Source of the DNA: Bacillota bacterium
GTDB lineage: Bacteria > Bacillota > Clostridia > Lachnospirales > Lachnospiraceae
NCBI GenBank assembly: GCA_023392995.1
Contig: JAEWMZ010000391.1
Coordinates: 1 to 9,371, forward strand
Direction: 5' to 3'
DNA length: 9,371 nucleotides
This document shows positions 1 through 6,083 of the stretch, in pieces. The notes beneath the pieces are model-generated. The model was not told the origin of the DNA. It did not search any database and saw nothing but the letters and a program-made list of their open reading frames with translations. Each line of letters starts with the position of its first letter. Position 1 is the first letter of the stretch. A program made the translations under genes and the position numbers.

Positions 1-33
1 GCTGTAGGGCTTACCTATTTATTTTAATCTACA

Positions 34-62
34 TTGACAAAAAATTCAATTTGCATTATATT
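34..62 (+). promoter_or_regulatory. Sigma-A-type promoter, probably for the CorA-family gene
   Basis: A perfect -35 box TTGACA (34-39) is followed after exactly 17 nt by TATATT (57-62), which differs from the -10 consensus at one position. Transcription would start near position 69, giving a leader of about 250 nt before the CorA start at 321. That leader contains two inverted-orientation 61-bp repeat units and a hairpin near the start codon. No other gene starts in between. Confidence 0.75.
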
Positions 63-96
63 TTGCATATAAACCATAGCAAGTAACATCATAATA

Positions 97-218
97 TTAA
101 CTGCCTATATAACAGGTCGCAGGGTACAGGATGTGAATATTCTGCAATTCACACTAACGGACATTTGACCCGCAAGGTCGCAGGGTACCGGATGTGAAAT
201 GCTCTGCATTTCACACTA
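97..218 (-). repeat. Two tandem units of the 61-bp hairpin repeat, minus orientation (array A)
   Basis: Read on the minus strand, two units (157-218 and 97-156) each begin TTAGTGTGAA, fold into a TGTGAA...TTCACA hairpin and carry a conserved block ending GCGACC. The same units occur in plus orientation at 2463-2700 and 5881-6002. The unit at 157-218 has a perfect 10-bp stem with a 3-nt loop (192-214). Both units lie inside the predicted leader of the CorA-family gene, so that transcript carries the repeat in antisense. As the main stem is palindromic it can fold on either strand. Confidence 0.85.
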
Positions 219-280
219 ATATATCTGCGAGCTTTTAAAGTTTGCACAGCTTTTAAACAAGGCTGGCAAGAAGTATGGAG

Positions 281-320
281 AGAGGAGATGTATGGTCGTT
301 TTTGTACCATACAATGACAT
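281..320 (+). promoter_or_regulatory. Distant Shine-Dalgarno site joined to the CorA start by a hairpin
   Basis: The only good Shine-Dalgarno sequence is AGAGGAG at 281-287, 33 nt before the ATG at 321. Between them is a perfect 8-bp stem, TGTATGGT (289-296) with ACCATACA (306-313), and a 9-nt loop. If the stem folds, about 8 unpaired nt remain between SD and ATG (288 plus 314-320), a normal spacing. An in-frame TGA at 315-317 rules out an upstream in-frame start. The alternative is that the SD serves a 26-codon out-of-frame ORF (292-372) overlapping the CorA start. Confidence 0.55.
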
Positions 321-1256
321 ATGTTTTATCAGATTTATAATGAAATCCTTGAAATTCCTTTCACTGATATAAATCCCGACTATTTGACGCTCGGCATGAT
401 ATCCTTAGAGGAACTGGAGAATTGCTATCATCAACTTGGTTTTTCCTATCTTACTGTAGAAGAGTGCAAGAACGATGTACAGCATCTCCATGGAACACTA
501 AATTCCTATTATGATTATTTATTTGGTGTGGTGGTCGGGCTAAATCCTGGTCAACTCATCAAGGTTCAGGATCGAATTGGACTATATATTAAGAAAAACT
601 TTTTACTGGTTGTGGTAATTGAAGATAAGGATGATAGCACACGGTTAAAGCTTTTTGATTTACTGGATAATCTAAAGCTGGACAAGATGACACAGGAGCG
701 TCTCCTCTTTGGATTTTTAGAACGCTTTATCTGTGAGGATTATACTTTATTAGTGGGTATTGAGGACGATATCAATGAACATGAGGATCGCATCCTGGAA
801 CGCCGGATTGACAAGAACTTTAATAATCAAATCACAGCCATTCGAAAGAAGCTTCTGCTGCTGGATAATTACTATCAGCAATTTATTGCCATTGGTGAGG
901 AATTGGAGGAAAACTCCATCGATATTTTTGAGGAAGAGAATTTACATTATTTCAGAATTTTTTCTGGACGTGCTGCCCGTTTATGCGAAAACGTTAGAAT
1001 GTTGCAGGAATACTGCATTCATGTAAGGGAATCCTATCATGCCCAGCTGGATAATGATATGAACTCCATCATGAAGGTCTTTACGGTGGTTACAACTGTG
1101 TTTCTGCCTCTGACCCTAATCGTCGGTTGGTATGGAATGAATTTTACTACGATGCCGGAGTTAAGCTGGCGCTACGGTTATCTCTATGTAACTATTTTAA
1201 GTATTATTGTAGCAGTCCTATGCTTTCTTTATTTCAAAAAAAAGAAGTTCTTATAA
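321..1256 (+). CDS. corA: CorA-family divalent-cation (Mg2+/Co2+) transporter
   Basis: This 311-residue protein belongs to the CorA superfamily of homopentameric inner-membrane channels for Mg2+ and other divalent ions. The signature Gly-Met-Asn is at residues 272-274 in the context YGMNF, followed by the MPEL segment at 278-281. The usual two C-terminal membrane helices are at about 252-270 and 286-304, and the tail ends in a basic KKKK stretch. Residues 1-250 are hydrophilic and rich in acidic and helical segments, as expected for the cytoplasmic funnel with its long stalk helix (about 165-250). The length is normal for the family. The start at 321 is fixed by an in-frame stop six nucleotides upstream, but it lacks an adjacent ribosome binding site (see 281-320). 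The gene appears monocistronic, with its own promoter at 34-62 and a terminator at 1312. The transported ion cannot be decided from sequence alone. Confidence 0.92.
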   Translation: MFYQIYNEILEIPFTDINPDYLTLGMISLEELENCYHQLGFSYLTVEECKNDVQHLHGTLNSYYDYLFGVVVGLNPGQLIKVQDRIGLYIKKNFLLVVVIEDKDDSTRLKLFDLLDNLKLDKMTQERLLFGFLERFICEDYTLLVGIEDDINEHEDRILERRIDKNFNNQITAIRKKLLLLDNYYQQFIAIGEELEENSIDIFEEENLHYFRIFSGRAARLCENVRMLQEYCIHVRESYHAQLDNDMNSIMKVFTVVTTVFLPLTLIVGWYGMNFTTMPELSWRYGYLYVTILSIIVAVLCFLYFKKKKFL

Positions 1257-1263
1257 CTTCTTT
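1241..1263 (+). other. Hairpin over the CorA stop codon
   Basis: AAAGAAGTT (1241-1249) pairs perfectly with AACTTCTTT (1255-1263) around a 5-nt loop, and the TAA stop lies at the loop/stem border. No T-run follows, so this is not itself a strong terminator. It may protect the 3' end or assist the terminator at 1312. Confidence 0.45.
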
Positions 1264-1311
1264 CTGCGGTGGAACGGCTTTTTACAGCCGCTTTCTATGA
1301 TTTTTGGAGAT

Positions 1312-1341
1312 GCTTCCTGCCAAGCTGCGGGAAGCTTTTTT
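1312..1341 (+). terminator. Rho-independent terminator of the CorA-family gene
   Basis: GCTTCCTGC (1312-1320) pairs with GCGGGAAGC (1327-1335), a 9-bp stem with one T-G wobble and a 6-nt loop, followed directly by six T residues (1336-1341). The T-run overlaps the stop codon of the convergent minus-strand gene. On the minus strand the hairpin is followed by ATCTCC rather than a T-run, so it should act mainly on plus-strand transcripts. Confidence 0.85.
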
Positions 1342-1930
1342 ATCTGGCCATCTTCAATTCGTTTCTATTATGAAAACGGCTTTCTATGATATGATCAATT
1401 TGTGCCCAGTTTCTGACTCTTGTAACCCTATCCGGAAGATCGCCCTTATTATAACCGCAATCGATCAACAATACTTCAAATCCAGCCTCTGCTAATTGAA
1501 TTGCATTTTCATACCGATCCTCAATAAAGATATCACAACCAGCTATTTTTGCTTGCTGCACCTTATTTGTATTACCCAGTAATGAGATGGAATCCATGGG
1601 AATCTGATTGCTTTCCAGCCATTCCAAAGTTACTGCTCTCATTCTCTCTTCTCTCGCTGTAATAAAATGTATCATATATTTATCATACCATTTGTTAATC
1701 ACGTCTTTTACATCGCTTCTTATTTTCGCCTCCCGATGTGTCCACTCCCCGTATTGCTCATAGAAGCGATTGTATTCCTCTTCCTCAATCTCAAGCAGCC
1801 GATAGATCTCATAAATTGTAATGTCCTTCGCTTCCAGCTCCTTTTTAAAATAATAATTAGCCAGAGGCAGCCAGTCTCCCGGCTCTGTCACGGTTCCGTC
1901 AATATCAATGCATATATTATATATTCTCAT
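1340..1930 (-). CDS. HAD-superfamily 5'-nucleotidase-like phosphatase (NT5C/YqfW type)
   Basis: This 196-residue protein is a HAD-superfamily phosphohydrolase. Motif I is CIDIDGTV with the nucleophile and acid/base aspartates at residues 9 and 11. Motif II is FITARE with Thr at 91. Lys123 fits motif III, and FIEDRYENA (Glu137, Asp138) is the metal-binding motif IV. A cap of about residues 18-80 lies between motifs I and II, as in the C1 HAD class. Length and arrangement match the cytosolic 5'(3')-deoxyribonucleotidase-like group that includes Bacillus YqfW, so the likely reaction is dephosphorylation of a nucleoside monophosphate. The exact substrate is not known. The start is supported by AAGGAGG at 1937-1943, 6 nt upstream. 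The gene converges on the CorA-family gene, and a promoter-like end of a palindromic element lies directly upstream (1976-2004). Confidence 0.82.
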   Translation of the reverse strand: MRIYNICIDIDGTVTEPGDWLPLANYYFKKELEAKDITIYEIYRLLEIEEEEYNRFYEQYGEWTHREAKIRSDVKDVINKWYDKYMIHFITAREERMRAVTLEWLESNQIPMDSISLLGNTNKVQQAKIAGCDIFIEDRYENAIQLAEAGFEVLLIDCGYNKGDLPDRVTRVRNWAQIDHIIESRFHNRNELKMAR

Positions 1931-1964
1931 TTCCTTCCTCCTTCATTTTTGTATCAATCTATGC

Positions 1965-2103
1965 AATTGCGAAACAATGTAGTTTTTGTAATTGTATACA
2001 GCAAATACGATTCCTTCGCGGTGGTTCTTCCTTCGGGCTTAGCGTCCGCTTCGAAACAGTATCTGCTGTGTATAAATGTCTTTCATCAATACGTTTCGCA
2101 ATT
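1965..2103 (+). mobile_element. MITE-like palindromic element, copy 1 (139 bp)
   Basis: The ends are an 11-bp perfect inverted repeat, AATTGCGAAAC (1965-1975) and GTTTCGCAATT (2093-2103). Inside are nested inverted segments, so the element can fold into one long imperfect hairpin. The reverse complement of 3623-3763 aligns along the whole length, with identical blocks such as TAGTTTTTGTAATTG, CTTCCTTCGGGCTTAGC, TCCGCTTCGA and AGTATCTGCTGTGTATA. It contains no plausible gene. A target-site duplication is not evident. The short length, terminal inverted repeats and dispersed copies fit a miniature inverted-repeat transposable element, but no transposase is visible in the window. Confidence 0.8.
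1976..2004 (-). promoter_or_regulatory. Candidate outward promoter inside element copy 1, towards the HAD gene
   Basis: On the minus strand TTGCTG (1999-2004) is separated by 17 nt from TACATT (1976-1981). The predicted start near 1969 would give the HAD gene a leader of about 40 nt. The equivalent end of element copy 2 has a similar pair facing ppk1. The boxes are imperfect matches, so this is inference. Confidence 0.4.
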
Positions 2104-2462
2104 CACTAGTATAAATCAATTATAAGGGATTTACTGGCTTCCTGCCCCATATACATGTAATGTTTTTGTAAAATCTAATTAAAATTTTGCATAGCAAAGG
2201 TAACTTTCAAAATTTTATTCAAATTATCACAAAACTTACCATAATTATACATAGTTTTAACCTTTTATGAGCATTTCTATATTATAATCAAATTCATAAG
2301 GCTTAGTTGATTTATATTATAATTATTTCTCTCTAGCAGGTTAATAATATACTTATACTAGCTAATGTCTTGAACGTCAGTTAGGTTGAAAAAGATGTTT
2401 TTCAACCTTTCGATTGAGGCCTGTTCTTTTGTATAGGATCAAAAATTGAGCCAACCAGGTCT
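2104..2462. other. AT-rich intergenic stretch with palindromes, no gene seen
   Basis: No convincing coding region is present. An imperfect AT-rich palindrome spans 2162-2235: GTTTTTGT (2162-2169) and AAAATTTTG (2181-2189) face CAAAATTTT (2208-2216) and ACAAAAC (2229-2235), with AAAG/CTTT near the centre. TATAAT occurs at 2283-2288 and 2318-2323, but neither has a good -35 at 16-18 nt, so a ppx promoter here is possible and not shown. A perfect 11-bp hairpin follows at 2383-2408. Confidence 0.6.
2383..2408 (+). other. Perfect 11-bp hairpin, possible attenuator or diverged repeat unit
   Basis: AGGTTGAAAAA (2383-2393) pairs with TTTTTCAACCT (2398-2408) around the tetraloop GATG. The downstream sequence TTCGATTG is only weakly T-rich, so termination would be inefficient. 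It is preceded by GTCAGTTAG, the same block that precedes the hairpin in the 61-bp repeats, so it may be a strongly diverged unit of that family. Confidence 0.5.
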
Positions 2463-2700
2463 TAGTGTGAAATGCAGTGCATTTCACATCCTGCACCACG
2501 CGACCTAACGGTCGATTGTCAGTTAGTGTGAAATGCAGAGCTTTTCACATCCTGCACCACACGACCTAACGGTCGATTGTCAGTTAATATGAAGAAACGA
2601 AGGGAGGGCCGGATCCATGCCTGCACTTATTTGGGTTTACTGTGAAATGCAGAACACTTCACATCCTGCACCACGCGACCTGTGGGCGAATATCAGTTAG
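2463..2700 (+). repeat. Array of 61-bp hairpin repeats upstream of ppx (array B)
   Basis: Units begin TAGTGTGAAATGCAG at 2463 and 2524, exactly 61 bp apart. A divergent segment covers 2585-2637, and a third clear unit spans 2638-2697. Each clear unit has a TGTGAAATGC...TTCACA hairpin, the block CCTGCACCACGCGACC (one base changed in the second unit) and, in the first two, a second small hairpin CGACC-TAAC-GGTCG. The array ends 13-25 nt before the possible ppx start codons, so it probably lies in the ppx leader or just upstream of it. Confidence 0.88.
2617..2700 (+). other. Putative 27-codon leader ORF made partly of repeat sequence
   Basis: ATG at 2617 has a strong Shine-Dalgarno AGGGAGG (2601-2607) 9 nt upstream. 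It reads MPALIWVYCEM... through the third repeat unit to TAG at 2698-2700, 25 nt before the ppx ATG at 2726. It is out of frame with ppx (offset 109 nt). The ribosome site is better than that of ppx itself, so translational coupling is possible. The peptide is mostly a reading of the repeat and may mean nothing. Confidence 0.25.
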
Positions 2701-2725
2701 TGCAGTAAAAGGCATGGATATTATT

Positions 2726-3640
2726 ATGAAAAGTGCAATTATAGATTTAGGCTCAAATACCATCAGACTATGTGTATACGAGCATCAAGAAACTGAGGTC
2801 AATACCCTGTTGGAGAAAAAGGAAATGGCAGGGCTGGTCAATTATATTGAAAATGAAAAATTAAGCAATACTGGCATCGAAAAGGCTTGCAGCATCCTGA
2901 AGCAGTTCATCCATCTAGTTCATAATCTTCAGGTGGAAGATACGAACCTTCATATCTTTGCAACTGCTTCACTTAGAAATATCGTTAATACGAAGGAGGT
3001 TCTTGCGTTTATCAAAGCTAGGACAAACCATGAGGTTGAGCTGCTTTCCGGAGACGAAGAAGCGGTTCTGGATTTCATTGGAACTACAAAGTGTCTTGAT
3101 CTGGAATCCGGCATTATTGTGGATGTGGGCGGCGGCAGCACGGAAATCGTTATCTTTGAGAATAAAGAGATCACCTATGCCTCCAGCATCCCAATCGGTT
3201 CTTTGAATATGTATGTTAAATTTGTAAAGAAGATCATTCCAAAACAGGAGGAACGAGAGAATATACGAAAAACGGTTCTCCGTTATATATCAGATCTCCC
3301 GGTTCAAAAAGAGGTTTACCCTACTATCTGCGGTATCGGCGGAACAATCCGAGGCATCTTAAAATTAAGTAATAGCATTTATAACGAACACTCAAGCAAC
3401 AATAATATTGAGGCTGCACAGGTAAAAGAGCTGCTGCTTTCCATCAAAAACAGCCACAGAACCACCATAGCCCCTCTGCTTCGCAACATTCCAGACCGCA
3501 TTCACACCATAATCCCGGGTATGATTATTATTGATACGATTATGGATTATTTTGAGGTTCAGAATATCATTGTCAGCAAATACGGAATTCGTGAGGGCTA
3601 TTTATACGAAAGAATTATAGGTAATTGCGAAACTCATTAA
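2726..3640 (+). CDS. ppx: Ppx/GppA-family exopolyphosphatase
   Basis: This 304-residue protein belongs to the ASKHA-fold Ppx/GppA phosphatases, which release phosphate from inorganic polyphosphate and, in some members, from pppGpp. The first phosphate loop is IIDLGSNTIRL (5-15), the acidic catalytic segment is LLSGDEEA (106-113), the second phosphate loop is VDVGGGSTEI (132-141), followed by IPIGSLNMY (155-163), GIGGTIRGI (203-211) and the family C-terminal YGIREGYLYERI (286-297). It is the short two-domain form without the C-terminal HD domain of E. coli Ppx. I chose ATG 2726 because the family N-terminus begins there. ATG 2714 adds four residues but has AAAAGG only one base away. Codons 300-304 (NCETH) and the stop come from the terminal repeat of a palindromic element. 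ppk1 follows 161 bp downstream, supporting a polyphosphate role, though GppA activity cannot be excluded. Confidence 0.9.
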   Translation: MKSAIIDLGSNTIRLCVYEHQETEVNTLLEKKEMAGLVNYIENEKLSNTGIEKACSILKQFIHLVHNLQVEDTNLHIFATASLRNIVNTKEVLAFIKARTNHEVELLSGDEEAVLDFIGTTKCLDLESGIIVDVGGGSTEIVIFENKEITYASSIPIGSLNMYVKFVKKIIPKQEERENIRKTVLRYISDLPVQKEVYPTICGIGGTIRGILKLSNSIYNEHSSNNNIEAAQVKELLLSIKNSHRTTIAPLLRNIPDRIHTIIPGMIIIDTIMDYFEVQNIIVSKYGIREGYLYERIIGNCETH

Positions 3641-3763
3641 TGAAGATATTGTATACACAGCAGATACTATCTCGAAGCGGAAGCTAAGCCCGAAGGAAGC
3701 ATTGGAGCGAAGAAATAGCATCTGTTGTGTATGCAATTACAAAAACTATATTGTTTCGCAATT
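3623..3763 (-). mobile_element. MITE-like palindromic element, copy 2 (141 bp), between ppx and ppk1
   Basis: It is bounded by AATTGCGAAAC (3623-3633) and GTTTCGCAATT (3753-3763) and is oriented opposite to copy 1. Internally ATACACA...TGTGTAT, CAGAT...ATCTG and CTAT...ATAG form nested stem segments of one long hairpin. The left boundary coincides with ppx codon 300, so the insertion replaced or extended the ppx 3' end. The right boundary lies 38 nt before the ppk1 start. As RNA, the hairpin would separate the ppx and ppk1 parts of a shared transcript and could affect processing or stability. Confidence 0.82.
3725..3752 (+). promoter_or_regulatory. Candidate outward promoter inside element copy 2, towards ppk1
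   Basis: TTGTGT (3725-3730) lies 16 nt before TATATT (3747-3752), predicting a start near 3759 and a leader of about 43 nt for ppk1. It sits in the same end of the element as the candidate promoter in copy 1. If active, ppk1 could be transcribed independently of ppx. This rests on consensus matching only. Confidence 0.42.
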
Positions 3764-3801
3764 AACTAATACGAAAGAATTATTAAAGGAGAATAGTATT
3801 A

Positions 3802-5883
3802 ATGCATTCGCATGATGAAATTGAGAATAACTATATGCAGAATAGAGAGTTGTCCTGGCTCACCTTCAACGAGCGTATTCTGGAGGAGACACAGGACACG
3901 CAGGTGCCGTATTATGAACAGTTAAAGTTTGTTTCCATTTTTACCAGTAATATGGATGAGTTTTATATGATCCGGGTGGGAAGCTTAACTGATCTTTCTC
4001 TAATGGAAAGTGGTAACATTGATAACAAATCTGGTATGACACCGAAGCAGCAGCTGGATAAAATTTTTAAGAGAACGACTCTGCTTTACAAAAAGAGAGA
4101 TGAAATCTTTGATATTGTGGAAAACAATTTAAGATCCTCACTTGTATTCAACCTAAATATGAACGAGCTGACAAAACAGGAAAAAAAGTATATTGAACGA
4201 TATTACAAAGAATTTATGCTTCCCCTGCTTTCTCCTCAAGTGATTAATTCAAGGCACCCTTTTCCTCACCTGGTCAATAAGGAGCTTTATATTATCTGTG
4301 TATTTTCCGGTAGTGAAACTAAGTTTGGTCTAATTCCAGTATCAAAGACTCTGCCCCGGTATGTCCTTCTTCCCGGTGACGAGATCCGTTATGTCATGAC
4401 AGAAAAGATTCTCAGATATTATCTTAAAGATATCTTCAGTATGTACAAGATTGAGAATTCCTCAATTATCGCTGTCACTAGAAATGCTGATATCAGTATT
4501 GACGATGAAGCTTTTGAGGTAGATGACAATTTTAGAGAGAGAATGAAAAAGGTTTTAAAAAAAAGAAAACGACTATCTCCTGTTCGTTTGGAAATTCAAG
4601 GCCATATGAACCGTACCCTGCTCTTGTTTCTTCTTGAAAAATTAAATCTTGAGAAGCAGCAGGTCTTTACCTGTAAAGCTCCTTTAGCTCTTGCATATGT
4701 CTATCAGTTAAAAAACAGTTTTAATCAGGAACAAAAGCAGCAGCTCTGCTACTCCTCTTTTGATCCTGCCTATCCGGCATCTTTAAGAAAAACAGAACGT
4801 ATCACCGATCAATGCAAGGCCGAGGATGTCTTGTTATTTTACCCATATCATCAAATGGAACCCTTTTTACATCTGCTAAAGGAAAGTGCCTCTGACCCTA
4901 ATGTGCTTTCCATTAAAATTACGATTTATCGCGTTTCCAACAATTCCAGACTCATCGAATATCTATGTATGGCAGCAGAAAATAACAAGGAAGTCACTGT
5001 ACTTATGGAACTAAAGGCCAGATTTGATGAGCAGAATAATATCGAGTGGGCAGAACGTCTCGAGGAGGCTGGTTGTAATATTATATATGGCTTCGAGGGT
5101 TTTAAGGTTCATTCTAAGATCTGCCTTATTACCCGAAGAGACCAAGGTAGCATAAATTATATTACTCAGATAGGAACCGGAAACTATAACGAAAAAACCG
5201 CTAAGCTTTATACCGATTTATCTTTGATCACAGCAAACCGGGACATCGGACAGGATGCCGTTCTTTTCTTTAAAAATATGTCCTTGTCCAATTTGCATGG
5301 TGAGTATAATCATCTTCTGGTGGCTCCGCATTCTCTAAAAAATAATATAATAAGGATGATTGATGCGGAAATTCAAAAAGCAAATCGTGGAGAAAGCTGC
5401 GGCATCATTATAAAATCCAACTCCCTGACGGACAGAGCTATTATAGAAAAGCTTTCTGAGGCTTCCAATGCCGGTGTAGAAATTAAAATGATTATCCGTG
5501 GAATCTGCTGTCTGCTCCCAGGCATCCCTAACAAAACGGACAATATTTCAGTAATCAGCATTGTTGGGCGGTTTCTGGAGCATTCCCGCATCTATCTGTT
5601 TGGTAAGGATAGTGATATAAAGATTTATATCTCCTCCGCGGATATGATGACCCGCAATACCTCAAGAAGGGTTGAAATTGCTTGTCCGGTCTATGATAAA
5701 GAGATTCAGCAACAAATTATGCATCAGCTCCAAATCATGCTGTATGATAATATAAAAGGACGCACCTTAAATAGCGATGGCAGCTATTGCAGAAGAGACA
5801 GCACTGATCTGGCTCCGCTAGACAGTCAGCTGACCTTTATCCAACAGCTGACGATAAATAAATACAGTCTTGTACCTTACTAG
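3802..5883 (+). CDS. ppk1: Polyphosphate kinase 1
   Basis: Ppk1 reversibly polymerises the gamma-phosphate of ATP into inorganic polyphosphate. At 693 residues it has the standard length. The N-terminal segments ELSWLTFNERILEE (16-29) and SNMDEFYMIRVG (49-60) are typical, and Asn50 would match the ATP-contacting Asn of E. coli Ppk. Predicted Mg-binding arginines are Arg377 and Arg407. The autophosphorylated histidine is His437 in GFKVHSKICLI, followed by IGTGNYNEKTAKLYTD (457-472). The second conserved histidine is His594 in SIVGRFLEHSRIYLF. All lie two residues beyond the E. coli numbering, so the enzyme looks intact. The start is supported by AAAGGAG (3785-3791), 10 nt upstream. The TAG stop is the first triplet of a downstream 61-bp repeat. 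Its neighbour ppx degrades the product, suggesting a polyphosphate storage/turnover unit, possibly with a separate promoter at 3725-3752. Confidence 0.97.
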   Translation: MHSHDEIENNYMQNRELSWLTFNERILEETQDTQVPYYEQLKFVSIFTSNMDEFYMIRVGSLTDLSLMESGNIDNKSGMTPKQQLDKIFKRTTLLYKKRDEIFDIVENNLRSSLVFNLNMNELTKQEKKYIERYYKEFMLPLLSPQVINSRHPFPHLVNKELYIICVFSGSETKFGLIPVSKTLPRYVLLPGDEIRYVMTEKILRYYLKDIFSMYKIENSSIIAVTRNADISIDDEAFEVDDNFRERMKKVLKKRKRLSPVRLEIQGHMNRTLLLFLLEKLNLEKQQVFTCKAPLALAYVYQLKNSFNQEQKQQLCYSSFDPAYPASLRKTERITDQCKAEDVLLFYPYHQMEPFLHLLKESASDPNVLSIKITIYRVSNNSRLIEYLCMAAENNKEVTVLMELKARFDEQNNIEWAERLEEAGCNIIYGFEGFKVHSKICLITRRDQGSINYITQIGTGNYNEKTAKLYTDLSLITANRDIGQDAVLFFKNMSLSNLHGEYNHLLVAPHSLKNNIIRMIDAEIQKANRGESCGIIIKSNSLTDRAIIEKLSEASNAGVEIKMIIRGICCLLPGIPNKTDNISVISIVGRFLEHSRIYLFGKDSDIKIYISSADMMTRNTSRRVEIACPVYDKEIQQQIMHQLQIMLYDNIKGRTLNSDGSYCRRDSTDLAPLDSQLTFIQQLTINKYSLVPY

Positions 5884-6002
5884 TGTGAAATATAGAACAT
5901 CTCACAGCTGGCACCCCGCGACCATGCATTCGAATGTCCGTTAATGTGAAATGACGAATATTTCACAGCTGGCATCTCGTAAACATGCGGTTGAATATCA
6001 GT
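5881..6002 (+). repeat. Two tandem 61-bp hairpin repeat units after ppk1 (array C)
   Basis: Units start TAGTGTGAAAT at 5881 and TAATGTGAAAT at 5942, exactly 61 bp apart, and the following CAGTTAG block ends at the same spacing (6003). They are more diverged than array B: CACAGCTGGCA replaces CACATCCTGCA in both units, so these two share a sub-lineage. Unit 1 keeps GCGACC and has a self-complementary CATTCGAATG (5927-5936). The first triplet is the ppk1 stop codon. As RNA the array would put several hairpins on the ppk1 3' end. Confidence 0.83.
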
Positions 6003-6047
6003 TAGCGATAATTAATAAACATCTCTCTCGAACCTCAAGCATAGGCC

Positions 6048-6073
6048 GAGATGCAATACTATGAGATGCAATA
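6048..6073. repeat. Short direct repeat
   Basis: GAGATGCAATA occurs at 6048-6058 and again at 6063-6073, separated by CTAT. It lies between the 61-bp repeats and the terminator hairpin. No function is evident. Confidence 0.5.
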
Positions 6074-6083
6074 TAATACAAAA

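Noticed and set aside
69..320. M-box (Mg2+ riboswitch) in the CorA leader
   Set aside because: The leader is explained largely by two repeat units and a short hairpin. I could not find the M-box conserved elements.
1312..1341. Terminator acting on both strands
   Set aside because: The stem is good, but only the plus-strand side has a T-run. The minus-strand side continues ATCTCC.
1965..2103. tRNA or structured RNA gene
   Set aside because: The fold is a single long imperfect hairpin with terminal inverted repeats and a second inverted copy elsewhere, which fits a mobile element better.
1667..2125. 152-codon plus-strand ORF opposite the HAD gene
   Set aside because: It runs antisense to a well-supported gene and through the palindromic element, has low-complexity hydrophobic content and no ribosome site.
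2463..2700. CRISPR array
   Set aside because: The 61-bp units are contiguous with no unique spacers, carry internal hairpins and appear at several loci. No cas gene is present.
2642..2725. Upstream GTG start giving ppx 28 more residues
   Set aside because: The extra residues are a translation of the 61-bp repeat with no ribosome site, and the family N-terminus begins at the ATG at 2726 (or 2714).
2950..3174. Minus-strand ORFs inside ppx and ppk1 (also 5373-5591)
   Set aside because: They are short frames opposite strongly conserved coding sequence with no recognisable domain or ribosome site.
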